Below the pieces are notes generated by a model, which did not search any database, had not been told where the DNA came from, and saw only the letters and a program-made list of their open reading frames with translations. The translations under genes were made by a program, and so were the position numbers. A stretch of DNA of 64,000 nt from Bradyrhizobium sp. sGM-13 (lineage in GTDB: Bacteria > Pseudomonadota > Alphaproteobacteria > Rhizobiales > Xanthobacteraceae): the NCBI RefSeq assembly GCF_018398875.1, contig NZ_JAGWDK010000013.1, positions 62,001 through 126,000 on the forward strand, read 5' to 3'. Positions 16,272-24,408 of this stretch are shown here, in pieces (position 1 is the stretch's first letter; every line of letters starts with the position of its first letter).

Positions 16272-16517
16272 TCATGGGGACTCATCCCAACGTGGAGATG
16301 AAACGACAAGGCTCACGCCCATCCCGAACTCACGTGTGGGCTTCGGATCGGTCCCCAACAACCGTTGTGCGGCCTCGGCGTTTGTGGCGCACCGCTCGAG
16401 CCAGCGAGCCACGAGAAAATCAACCCGCGCGGCAAATCGCCGTTGAGCCGCTGCTAGCACAGGCCTCGCGCCCAAGCTCTGATCGCATGGTTTCTTGACG
16501 TCGTTGCGGGCGTTCAT
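16272..16517 (-). CDS. Small hypothetical protein
   Basis: 81 aa from the ATG at 16517, chosen because GGAGGGCAAG ends directly before it, a strong ribosome-binding site. The sequence MNARNDVKKPCDQSLGARPV continues into a basic amphipathic helical part (AAQRRFAARVDFLVARWLERC). No signal peptide or known domain is recognised. It has no close neighbours. The SD site is the main evidence for a real gene. Confidence 0.5.
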   Translation of the reverse strand: MNARNDVKKPCDQSLGARPVLAAAQRRFAARVDFLVARWLERCATNAEAAQRLLGTDPKPTREFGMGVSLVVSSPRWDESP

Positions 16518-17059
16518 CTTGCCCTCCTGCCGGTTCGGCGGAGGGAGCGGCCCTGCGCCGAGAGTTACACTCTTGCTTTGCGGATCAGCCCCGCTTCGAG
16601 CTGAAAATTCGGACCCCGCGTCATCACGGGCATGCACGACCAATCGGCCAGCCGAATAAGCGGCCGGACGCGGGCGGCAGTCTCTGCGATGTGTGTGCGC
16701 GCGTTACGCATTGCGGTCCTCAAGAGTGCAGGCAATTTCACCCGCGACGAATGTCATGATCTAAGCGCAGAGAAAATTCGACGCGTCAAATGTTTTATGT
16801 TCACGAGGTGCGGAATTCGTTGCGTGCCAGTAATTTTCGAACGTCAGCGGAGCCGGCTTGGTTCGAAAATTTCAGGCTATTGTCAGTTGAGCGGAAGTGG
16901 CGGTTTACTTGGCCATGTCCGGTCTACCCCGGCAAGCACACCCAATCGGACGGATCGGCATTTCCACCGCGGGAGCATTAGCTGAACTTGCAGCCTATCT
17001 CCGGCACTTCGTTCTGCCGCGAGAACAGACGTTGCCCATCGTGATCGTCGCTTCGACGG
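16518..17059. other. Intergenic region without recognisable gene
   Basis: No open frame with an SD site or family resemblance on either strand. The part around 16730-16870 is visibly more AT-rich than its surroundings. Nothing further is seen. Confidence 0.4.
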
Positions 17060-17203
17060 CTACTTCTGTGTTGGCGCGGGCGGCGTTGCAGGCGGCGAGG
17101 GCGTTGTCGTAGTCGTATCGAATCCGCCGTAAATATAAATGAGCACTCCAGCAAGAATAACCACCACGGCAGCGATCAGTATGTTTCTATTGAGAGGCGT
17201 CAT
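17060..17203 (-). CDS. Small single-pass membrane protein, 47 aa
   Basis: 47-codon frame from ATG 17203 to TAG at 17060-17062. MTPLNRNILIAAVVVILAG continues through VLIYIYGGF, one clear transmembrane helix (residues 8-25), then a Thr/Pro-rich tail of about 19 residues. A GGAG lies about 12 nt upstream. Topology, composition and a clean stop suggest a real small protein; no family is recognised. It lies alone in a gene-poor stretch. Confidence 0.55.
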   Translation of the reverse strand: MTPLNRNILIAAVVVILAGVLIYIYGGFDTTTTTPSPPATPPAPTQK

Positions 17204-17589
17204 GACAAGTGGCTCCGCCGTAAGTTAACCGTCGGCCCCAAGCTTAGGTTACTCCATTCTGGCAATCATCCATACTAGGCCACCCGAAATTTCAAACTAG
17301 GCCAATAGGGATCAAATCAAGCCAGCACCCGGCCGCGCATGGCAGAGATTGGCAATTCCAGAACCTTTCCTGAACTCAGCAGATGCGAGCGAAAGTCCGT
17401 TGAGGGTCATTAGCGACATTCGAATCGAAGGCCAATCACTTCCGCTCTTCCCCGACTAGTAGATGTTTTCGGGGCCGGTCGGCATGTCTCGAAGGGGCGA
17501 AAAGGCGACATCACCGAAACAGCCGGTCCGCCACGCCAGATTAGGCCGATCTGTCATAACTTCACGGGCCACGAACGGGTTTGCGCGGC
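17204..17589. other. Intergenic region without recognisable gene
   Basis: Nothing supportable is seen here: no frame with a start site, no strong hairpin, no repeat shared with the rest of the window. Confidence 0.35.
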
Positions 17590-18243
17590 CTAATCAGGCA
17601 TGGTGCTGCGGCCGATAGTACTGTCGACGTCGGCAACCGCCCTGTAGAGGCGCTGCCGTGAGAGCCAATGAAGGTCGTCCATGCGTTGCACGATTCCTAC
17701 CACAACCGGCACGTGGTGGCGTCGCACAAGCTGCTCAAGAGAGAAAACGGACCACCAGGCGCGAAAAGCGACTCGTGTCCAAGTGCGTGCGTCCCAGCCG
17801 AGCAGGAGGACATCCGGCGCATACCTGCGCACCGCACGATTCAGGTTCCACGGGTACATGACGATGATGCCCAGGCGCACCGGTCGCGCACCCTCCCACG
17901 GAAAGGATCTCGCGACGGCGGCAAAGGCAAATACGACCGAGCGACGGGCCACGTCGCTAGCAACCAGCCTCTCGATGACTCCAGAGACAAGTCCCGTCTC
18001 CTTCACCTCCACGAACAGTTCAAGGTCAGTTGGTGAAAGAAGCGACAGTGCCGCATCGAGGGTAAGCGCATTCTCGACATGAAGCGGCGGGTCGTGTGAC
18101 ACCACCAATGTGTCGGAATCCGCTGCAAGGCAGACGTCGAATTCGACGCCAGATATTCTGCCGTCACGGGCGGCACGTGCGAACGCCGCGAGCGAGTTTT
18201 CACCCGGACCTGCGGACCATCCACGATGCGCAATAAGCTTCAT
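17590..18243 (-). CDS. Glycerophosphodiester phosphodiesterase family protein
   Basis: 217 aa. GDPD signature residues are present in order: H6-R7-G8 (LIAHRG), E15-N16, E34-x-D36 (VEFDV) and H50-D51 (VVSHDP), then ELFVEVKE with the second conserved Glu/Lys. The enzyme would hydrolyse glycerophosphodiesters to glycerol-3-phosphate and an alcohol, using a divalent metal. The C-terminal GxxG(I/V)xTDxP segment usual in the family is weak here (VADVDSTIGRS), so the protein is short at its end. No signal peptide, so cytoplasmic. Single gene. Confidence 0.88.
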   Translation of the reverse strand: MKLIAHRGWSAGPGENSLAAFARAARDGRISGVEFDVCLAADSDTLVVSHDPPLHVENALTLDAALSLLSPTDLELFVEVKETGLVSGVIERLVASDVARRSVVFAFAAVARSFPWEGARPVRLGIIVMYPWNLNRAVRRYAPDVLLLGWDARTWTRVAFRAWWSVFSLEQLVRRHHVPVVVGIVQRMDDLHWLSRQRLYRAVADVDSTIGRSTMPD

Positions 18244-18391
18244 GACGAGGTCCGTAAAGCCAAGCTGTGCGCGCCGGGCGATCTCCCGTAGAGAGAAATG
18301 TCAATCCGCGGCCACGACGTTGACCCTGATCAGCGCGGCGGCGCGGGCTTCTTTAGATAGCGGGCGTGCCGACTGGCGCTAGGACCGGCGG

Positions 18392-18841
18392 CTATTTCGC
18401 CGCGATGGTTGTGGGTTTACCCTCCTCGCCGACGAAGACCACCAGGACCTTAGCCGGAACATTGCCCTTATTGAAAAGCTGGTGTTGGTGATTGAGAGCC
18501 TCGATGTAGGCTTCGCCGGTTTTATATTGATACGGTTGTCCGCCGTGACTCTGCAACTCCACCTCGCCCTCGAGGACATAGACGTAGGTCGGTACCGGGT
18601 GCTCATGCAGTGGCGTGCGGCCACCGGGCTCGATGGTCCCAATAACGGAGATCATTTCTGGCTTGTCTGTCTTCGGATAAACAATCGGCTGCTTGTCTCG
18701 GGTTTGACCTGTCTTCAGCAACGGCTGGGTCTTGAAGCCGGCCGGCAGCGCACTGTCCTGGGCGCGCACTGTCGCGGCTCCGGTCACGAGCCAGATTGCC
18801 GCCAGCACGCTGGCAGTCGAAACGAAACGTGTGGGCGTCAT
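18392..18841 (-). CDS. Secreted cupin-domain protein
   Basis: 149 aa from the ATG at 18841, preceded by GAGGAGG at SD distance. The signal peptide (FVSTASVLAAIWLVTG, ATVRAQ) leads into one cupin barrel: ISVIGTIEPGGRTPLHEHPVP gives the first metal motif (HEH) and TYVYVLEGEVEL the core strands, with the second motif near YIEALNHQHQLFN. Probably a periplasmic metal-binding protein with no assigned reaction. A short open frame precedes it at 48 nt on the same strand. Confidence 0.88.
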   Translation of the reverse strand: MTPTRFVSTASVLAAIWLVTGAATVRAQDSALPAGFKTQPLLKTGQTRDKQPIVYPKTDKPEMISVIGTIEPGGRTPLHEHPVPTYVYVLEGEVELQSHGGQPYQYKTGEAYIEALNHQHQLFNKGNVPAKVLVVFVGEEGKPTTIAAK

Positions 18842-18888
18842 GGCGATGTCCTCCTCGTTGCGAATGCGCCCCATGAGAGCGGACAGGA

Positions 18889-19041
18889 TCATGCGCCAGG
18901 CTTCCAAGCCCGAAGTGGGTAGCTGCGGTCGTCTTCTCGGAACGGCTGCGTCAGCATCTGGTCGAGCCGCTGCTCGCGCGCGTCGCCGAACGGCTTATGC
19001 CAATCGTCATGTCCTTGTGACCCGCCCTGGGTCACATTCAA
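18889..19041 (-). CDS. Possible small protein upstream of the cupin gene
   Basis: A 50-codon frame from a TTG at 19041 (or GTG at 19035, 48 aa) to TGA at 18889-18891. It encodes a hydrophilic sequence with GGSQGHDDWHKPFGDAREQR and LDQMLTQPFREDD, which looks like coding sequence in composition. GGAGG lies about 14 nt before the TTG, a poor distance. It would be the first gene of a two-gene unit with the cupin. No family is recognised; it could be spurious. Confidence 0.3.
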   Translation of the reverse strand: MNVTQGGSQGHDDWHKPFGDAREQRLDQMLTQPFREDDRSYPLRAWKPGA

Positions 19042-19484
19042 TAATTCACTGTATCCTCCCCAAGCGCGCGTTCTACGCGCAATTTGCCGCGGCGAAAGCG
19101 ATGGCCCGTGAGCATCGCTTGGAGCCGCCGGAACTTATTGCGAAGGGCGATCGCGGCTTTGAAACTTTGGTCTGGCGCTAGCCCTAAATGCCTTGGCGCG
19201 AGCGTCGGCTCGTCACCAATCTCGTCTTGTCTCCCGGGTCCATCCCTCCCCGATTAGCCGCTCGTTTGAACCTCAAGCCATAGCTGGTTAGAAAAAGCCG
19301 AAACGCATCCGTGCGCCTTCTCTTACTTTTTACTGGACGTAGCGCGAACGAACTATGGCAGTCCGGCAGGTTGCGCCCAGGAGGGCGACAAGCCAGCCGA
19401 GCCTCCGTGCCGCCATCCCTGACATTTGCTGCCCTCGATGACCGAGTTGGGCCACGAGCGGCAATACTCCAACTGATCGTAAGC

Positions 19485-19537
19485 TGTCCGCTTCTCTCAG
19501 AAGCGGACATCTACGCCCTTATGAGTCCACGCCCCTA
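19485..19537. repeat. IS-end-like remnant with a preceding hairpin
   Basis: TACGCCCTTATGAGTCCACGCC (19512-19533) matches the terminus of the IS5-family element at 55.8 kb (CGCTTATGAGTCCACGCCCTAG on the complementary strand) and a similar end at 57.7 kb. It is preceded by GTCCGCTTCTCTCAGAAGCGGAC, an 8-bp stem hairpin. The rest of the gap 19042-19484 contains no credible gene; a short plus-strand frame ending at 19181 (AREHRLEPPELIAKGDRGF) may be a gene fragment. Confidence 0.4.
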
Positions 19538-19945
19538 AAAGAATTCGTCGAGGAACGCGGCCGCTTCGTCCGAGATGCCGGCGATCTTGTTCGTTGCCTG
19601 ACGATAGAACTTGAAATTGAGCTCGGTCCCGGGCTGGCCGTCATTCCAGTCGGTGAAATGCTTGAGTTCGCTCCGGCCCAGCGGCCGCTTCGCGAGCGCG
19701 GTGCGTCTGATGGTGACGCTCACGCGCGGTGTTTGCCTGATGATGCCGCGCTTCCTGGCGATCGCTTCGGCTGAAATAACAACGCCGCGCGCGATAAGGC
19801 CCTGCCCGCCCTCGTTCTCGCTCGCGAACACGAAAACCATATCGCCTTCGGCGATACGCTTGCCGCCGTACATGGTCTTTTGCGCGGTGAATGCGAACGT
19901 CTTCGGCCGCAGATCGGAAACCTCGGCCTTGATCGCGAACGCCAT
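19535..19945 (-). CDS. Hypothetical protein, possibly PUA/EVE-like
   Basis: 136 aa. A compact beta-rich sequence: AEVSDLRPKTFAFTAQKTMYG, then GDMVFVFASENEGGQGLIARG and VSVTIRRTALAKRPLG. The middle part resembles small PUA-like (ASCH/EVE) barrels, but the similarity is by eye only. It starts 16 nt after the GMC oxidoreductase stop on the same strand, so the two are probably co-transcribed. Its stop codon falls directly beside an IS-end-like sequence, so the last residues could have been altered by an insertion. Confidence 0.7.
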   Translation of the reverse strand: MAFAIKAEVSDLRPKTFAFTAQKTMYGGKRIAEGDMVFVFASENEGGQGLIARGVVISAEAIARKRGIIRQTPRVSVTIRRTALAKRPLGRSELKHFTDWNDGQPGTELNFKFYRQATNKIAGISDEAAAFLDEFF

Positions 19946-19961
19946 GCTCCTCGTGCCAATG

Positions 19962-21605
19962 CTAGGCCGACACCGGGAATCTGACGGCTTCCAGCGCGGT
20001 CTTGCCGCGGATCATGTCGGAGGCCTTGTCGGCGATCATCATGGTCGAGGCGTTGAGATTGGCGGAGATCATACGCGGCATGATCGAGGCGTCGACGACG
20101 CGCAGGCCCTGCAGTCCGTGCACGCGCAACTGATCGTCGACCACGGCCCATTTGGCATCCGCCGGGCCCATGCGGCAGGTGCAGCCGGGATGAAACGTGG
20201 TGGTGCCGCGCTCGGTGGCGGCCGCCAGGAATTCGTCGTCGCTCTGCACCTTGGGTCCGGGGAAATCCTCATAGGCGTAATATGGCGCGAGCGGTTTGGA
20301 CGCGAGCAGCCGGCGCGCCAGTTTCATGCCGGCGACGACGACGCGGCGATCGATCTCTTCCACCAGATAATTGGTCTGGATGATCGGCGGCGCGAACGGA
20401 TCGGCGGAGCGGATGCGGACATAGCCGCGGCTCTCCGGGCGCTGCTGCCAGGAGGCGACCGTCATGCCGGGCTCGTCCTCGAGCTGGCCCTGCACGCCTT
20501 CCTTGTAGCTCGCCGGCGTAAAGGTGAGCTGCAGGTCGGAGCTTTCGGTGGTCTCGCCGGAGTGCCAGAAGCAATAGACCATGGTGGGCGACAGCGACAG
20601 CAGGCCGCGCCTTGTCGTCGCCCATTTCAACGCCTCGACCCACAGGCTCAAACCGCGCCTGAGTTCATTGATGGTCTTGATGTTCTTGACGCGAGCGACC
20701 GAGCGCGGCGCATAGTGATCCTGCAGGCCTTCGCCGACGCCCGGCAGCGCGTGACGGACCTCGATGCCATGCGATTGCAACAACTCCGGCGAGCCGATGC
20801 CGGACAATTGCAGCACCTGCGGCGAGTTATAAGCGCCGCCGCAAAGAATGACTTCCTTGTTGGCGCGCACCTCGACGGGCGTGCCGCCCCTGCCGCCCCG
20901 GAGATAACGCACGCCGACCACCCGCTTGCCTTTGAAGATGAGGTTGGTGACATGCGCGTGCGTGCGCACATCGACATTCGGCCGCTTCCGCGCCGGATGC
21001 AAGAACGCCTTCGCGGCGCTCATGCGCAGACCATTCTGGATGGTGCGCTGGCAGTAGGAGACGCCCTCCTGGATCGCGCCGTTGTAATCGGGATTTTTGG
21101 GAATGCCGAGGCTGACAGCGCCTTCCATGAAGGCCTCGCACAGCGGATCCTGCCAATCCATCGTGGTGACGGTGAGGCTGCCTTCGCGGCCGCGATAGGT
21201 CTCGTCGCATTCGCCGACGCGGCACTCCAGCCGCTTGAAATAGGGCAGCACGTCCGGATAGCCCCAGCCGCGATTGCCGAGCTGCGCCCAGGTATCGAAA
21301 TCCTGGCGCTGGCCGCGGTTGTAGATATGGCCATTGATGGACGACGAGCCGCCCAGCGTCTTGCCGCGCGGCGCGTAGATGCTGCGCCCGCCGGTCCATG
21401 GCCCCGGTTCCTGCTGATAGGCCCAGTTGACGCTCTTCATGTGGAACGTCTTGATGAAGCCGGCGGGCAGATGGATGTAGGGATGCCAGTCCTTGCCACC
21501 CGCTTCGAGCACGCAGACGCGGCTGGAAGGATCCTCACTGAGCCGGTTGGCGAGCACGCTGCCTGCGGAGCCCGCGCCGATAATCACATAATCGAACGTT
21601 TCCAT
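19962..21605 (-). CDS. GMC-family FAD oxidoreductase (choline dehydrogenase-like)
   Basis: 547 aa, normal for GMC enzymes. N-terminal ADP-binding motif DYVIIGAGSAGSVLANRLSE and CVLEAGG, then PRGKTLGGSSSINGHIYNRG (GMC signature 1 region) and GAYNSPQVLQLSGIG (signature 2). The catalytic His region FHPGCTCRMG lies near 472, followed by VVDASIMPRMISANLNASTMMIADKASDMI. It oxidises an alcohol group with FAD; choline, PEG or another alcohol are possible substrates. No BetB aldehyde dehydrogenase is adjacent, so betaine synthesis is not supported. Confidence 0.93.
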   Translation of the reverse strand: METFDYVIIGAGSAGSVLANRLSEDPSSRVCVLEAGGKDWHPYIHLPAGFIKTFHMKSVNWAYQQEPGPWTGGRSIYAPRGKTLGGSSSINGHIYNRGQRQDFDTWAQLGNRGWGYPDVLPYFKRLECRVGECDETYRGREGSLTVTTMDWQDPLCEAFMEGAVSLGIPKNPDYNGAIQEGVSYCQRTIQNGLRMSAAKAFLHPARKRPNVDVRTHAHVTNLIFKGKRVVGVRYLRGGRGGTPVEVRANKEVILCGGAYNSPQVLQLSGIGSPELLQSHGIEVRHALPGVGEGLQDHYAPRSVARVKNIKTINELRRGLSLWVEALKWATTRRGLLSLSPTMVYCFWHSGETTESSDLQLTFTPASYKEGVQGQLEDEPGMTVASWQQRPESRGYVRIRSADPFAPPIIQTNYLVEEIDRRVVVAGMKLARRLLASKPLAPYYAYEDFPGPKVQSDDEFLAAATERGTTTFHPGCTCRMGPADAKWAVVDDQLRVHGLQGLRVVDASIMPRMISANLNASTMMIADKASDMIRGKTALEAVRFPVSA

Positions 21606-21629
21606 CGTCTCTTTTCTGGCGCGGCTTGG

Positions 21630-22223
21630 TTACCGCGGCTTATCGTTGAGTTGATAGGTGAGATGCGCCTTCACCGTCGGCCATTCGCTGGCAATGATGC
21701 TGTAAACCACGGTATCGCGCAATGTCCCGTTCGGCGCGATCTGATGGCTGCGCAGGATGCCGTCCAGCTTGGCGCCCAGGCGCTCGATGCCGCGCCGGCT
21801 CTGGTGATTGAAGAAATGGGTGCGGAACTCCACTGCAATGCAATTCAACTTCTCGAACGCGTGCGTCAGCAGCAGCAATTTGCACTGCGTATTGAGCGCG
21901 CTGCGCTGCACGCGCTTGGCGTACCAGGTCGAGCCGATCTCGACGCGACGGTTGGCGGCATCGACGTTCATATAGGTCGTCATGCCCGCGATCTTGCCCT
22001 CGGCGTCACAGACCGTGAACGGCAGCATCGATCCCGCCGCGAACAGGCCGAGACGGCGATCGATTTCTTTTTTCATGTTTTCGGCGGTCGGAATGGCGGT
22101 GTACCAGAGCTTCCACAGCTCGCCGTCTTTTACCGCTTCCACCAGGCCGTCGACGTGATCGTGCGACAACGGCTCCAGCCGCGCGTGCTCGCCGCGAAGG
22201 GTAACAGGTTCAAGAAAGGCCAT
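21630..22223 (-). CDS. GNAT-family N-acetyltransferase (RimJ/RimL type)
   Basis: 197 aa. Starts FLEPVTLRGEHARLEPLSHDH, and carries the acetyl-CoA-binding strand region VEIGSTWYAKRVQRSALNTQ and LLTHAFEKLNCIAVEFRTHFFN, then RRGIERLGAKLDGILR, which is the RimJ-like pattern. It should acetylate a primary amine, either a protein N-terminus or a small molecule. It ends 24 nt before the GMC gene start and is on the same strand, so the GNAT, GMC and 136-aa genes may form one transcript. Confidence 0.9.
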   Translation of the reverse strand: MAFLEPVTLRGEHARLEPLSHDHVDGLVEAVKDGELWKLWYTAIPTAENMKKEIDRRLGLFAAGSMLPFTVCDAEGKIAGMTTYMNVDAANRRVEIGSTWYAKRVQRSALNTQCKLLLLTHAFEKLNCIAVEFRTHFFNHQSRRGIERLGAKLDGILRSHQIAPNGTLRDTVVYSIIASEWPTVKAHLTYQLNDKPR

Positions 22224-22278
22224 TCAAAAACTCCGTTGTCACGCACTCATTGTGGAGCGGTCGCGATCCATCCTCCCC

Positions 22279-22359
22279 GTCATTCCGAGATGGTGCGCTA
22301 GCACCAGACCCGGAATCTCGAGGTTCCGGGTCTGGTCCTACGGACGATCCCGGAATGAC
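22279..22359. repeat. Dispersed palindromic repeat, family A
   Basis: Begins GTCATTCCGAGATGG and ends CCCGGAATGAC, with an internal near-perfect palindrome CCCGGAATCTCGAGGTTCCG. Same family as 4490-4590. It lies between the GNAT and lactonase genes. Confidence 0.75.
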
Positions 22360-22380
22360 GATTGCGTTGTCGCGCAATCG

Positions 22381-23307
22381 TCATTTGTTCAAGAAATTCA
22401 GCGCCAGTCCCGCCCGCGCCCAGTCCATCGCAATCAATTCGCCTTTGCCAGACAGCGTGATGTACGCCGTCTTTAGCTCCGGCCCGCCGAATGCGATGTT
22501 GGTGGTGACGCGGTCACCGGTCGGCACCTGCTCGACCAGGGTGCCATCGGGCGCGATCACCGAGATGCAGCCCGACACCAGCGTCGCCACGCAGACATTG
22601 CCGTTTGCTTCTACCGCCATCGAGTCGAACATCTGGTAGCCGCCGAGCCCCGCGATCGGCTTGCCGCGCTCGCCGCGATAGATCACATCGCGCGGCTTGA
22701 TGGTGCCGGGCTCGGAGATTTCATAGGCCCACAGCCGCGCGGTCGGCGTCTCCGCGAGGTACACGGTCTTCTCGTCCGGCGACAGGCCGATGCCATTGGC
22801 GGGCAGCACACCGTGCACGGCCTCGACGATCTCCGTCATGCCCGGCTTGAGATAATAGAACGCGCCGACATCCATCTCGCGGGCGCGACGCTTGCCGAGA
22901 TCGGAGAACCAGAGGCCGCCGTGCCTATCGAACACGAGGTCGTTGGGGCCCCGCAGGGCGTGCTCACCGCATTTGGTGACGACGGTCTCGATCTTGCCGC
23001 TCTGCAGATCCACGCGCTGGATCGAGCCGCCCTGATAATCATCGGGCTGCGGCCCCGGCATGATCATCTTGCCGGTCGGAATCCAGCTAAAGCCGCCATT
23101 GTTGCAGATGTACATCTTGCCGTCGGGGCCGAGCGCTGCGCCATTGGGGCCACCGGGAATTTGCGCGACGACCTCCTTGCGCCCATCAGGATAAACCCGC
23201 GTCAGCCGCTTGCCGCGGATTTCGACCAGCACCACCGATCCGTCCGGCATGACAACCGGGCCTTCCGGAAACTCCAGATCGGTGGCGAGAACGCGGATAT
23301 CGGCCAT
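22381..23307 (-). CDS. SMP-30/gluconolactonase/LRE family protein
   Basis: 308 aa from the ATG at 23307, with CGGGAGGA placed directly upstream. Six-bladed propeller pattern: TDLEFPEGPVVMPDGSVVLV with the metal-ligand Glu, GPNGAALGPDGKMYICNNGG, GPNDLVFDRHGGLWFSD (Asn/Asp metal ligands) and NGIGLSPDEKTVYLAET. Enzymes of this family open sugar or other lactones with a divalent metal. No signal peptide. Neighbours do not give a pathway; an AraC regulator gene lies 150 nt upstream on the same strand. Confidence 0.9.
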   Translation of the reverse strand: MADIRVLATDLEFPEGPVVMPDGSVVLVEIRGKRLTRVYPDGRKEVVAQIPGGPNGAALGPDGKMYICNNGGFSWIPTGKMIMPGPQPDDYQGGSIQRVDLQSGKIETVVTKCGEHALRGPNDLVFDRHGGLWFSDLGKRRAREMDVGAFYYLKPGMTEIVEAVHGVLPANGIGLSPDEKTVYLAETPTARLWAYEISEPGTIKPRDVIYRGERGKPIAGLGGYQMFDSMAVEANGNVCVATLVSGCISVIAPDGTLVEQVPTGDRVTTNIAFGGPELKTAYITLSGKGELIAMDWARAGLALNFLNK

Positions 23308-23456
23308 GAATCCTCCCGGCTTGCTTTTGGCTGCAGGCGGATTTCTGGCTCGGCCCCGCACGCGCAACAATTCGTTGCGGCTGTTATGGCAAAGTCGGTT
23401 TGGCTTGCCAAGCAATCACGGGCAACGAAGCGGCGCAGGGCAGCATTGCGGAGACG

Positions 23457-24290
23457 CTACTCCTTGACCGGAATCCAGATCTCCAGCCCGCCATTGCCGG
23501 TGGCGGGGTCGAAATTCTCGTCGTAGCGCTCGAAGCTCGGCGCATCTGCCGCCTTCACGCCGGATGCCGGCAGCCAGTGATTCCAGATGGTGTTGACGGT
23601 GCGGCGAATGGTCGAGATGTGGTCCGTGTGGGTAAACACCGCATACTTCTGTTCCGGAATGCGCACGCGGGCGAACTCGCGCGGCAGGTCGGAGAAGTCG
23701 GCGACTTCGACGCCGGCGATGTAATCGAAGCCGGAATCGTCGCCATTGCAGCAGACGCCGTAGGCCACGTTGCCGACCCGGTTCGGGATGTCATCGACAG
23801 TTTGGTGAAACTTCTGCCACTGGTTCGGAATGCCGGCGCCGCCGTTCTCATGCGTGCAGCGTTCGCTGATGCCGGCGATCAGCAACGGCTTAGAAGCTTC
23901 GAAACGCGGCGGCTTGAGAGTATCGAGCAGGGTTGAATCCATCATGATGGGCTCCTGAAGCCTGAGATGATCAAGGCACGTTGTGGCGCGGACCGCTTCG
24001 GGCGTTGTGCCGAAATGGTCGCGGAACGCACGGGTGAACGCTTCGTGAGAACTGTAGTCCGCATCCAGCGCGAGGCTGAGGATGTCGGGCGCGCCGGCGG
24101 CCAGCGCCTGCGCCGCCTTGGTCAGCCTGCGGGCGCGCACATAGCGCATCACCGAAAGGCCGGTCGCGGCGGCAAACGCCCGCACCAGATGGAAACGCGA
24201 GACACCGGCAATGCCCGCGATCTCATCGAGCGTCAGCGGCTCGGCGAGATGGCTTTCGATGTACCAGAGCGCCTTCTGGGCTGGATTCAT
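23457..24290 (-). CDS. AraC-family regulator with GyrI-like effector domain
   Basis: 277 aa. Unusually for AraC proteins the two HTH motifs are N-terminal (residues 1-105: LTLDEIAGIAGVSRFHLVRAF and DSHEAFTRAF-like YSSHEAFTRAFRDHFGTTP). The C-terminal GyrI-like/AraC E-binding domain (about 130-277) includes FARVRIPEQKYAVFTHTDH and ends GGLEIWIPVKE. This SoxS/Rob-like layout binds small amphipathic ligands. It is divergent from the enolase-superfamily gene (119-nt gap), which may be its target. Confidence 0.92.
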   Translation of the reverse strand: MNPAQKALWYIESHLAEPLTLDEIAGIAGVSRFHLVRAFAAATGLSVMRYVRARRLTKAAQALAAGAPDILSLALDADYSSHEAFTRAFRDHFGTTPEAVRATTCLDHLRLQEPIMMDSTLLDTLKPPRFEASKPLLIAGISERCTHENGGAGIPNQWQKFHQTVDDIPNRVGNVAYGVCCNGDDSGFDYIAGVEVADFSDLPREFARVRIPEQKYAVFTHTDHISTIRRTVNTIWNHWLPASGVKAADAPSFERYDENFDPATGNGGLEIWIPVKE

Positions 24291-24408
24291 GACGGACAGC
24301 TCTCATGCGAAGCGTTGGCATTATCGGCGGTTCCGCCGCGCTTCATTTGACAGTCCTTGCTCTCCGATCGTGCCACTGACAAGGTAGGGAACGCTTTCGG
24401 AGGGTACC

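Noticed and set aside
19962..21605. Choline dehydrogenase BetA of a betaine operon
   Set aside because: No BetB, BetI or choline transporter is adjacent; only the general GMC family can be supported.
19611..22301. Very long plus-strand open frame (about 896 codons) across the GMC and GNAT genes
   Set aside because: It is antisense to two well-supported genes, has His/Arg/Ala-biased composition typical of a high-GC shadow frame, and has no SD site or domain.
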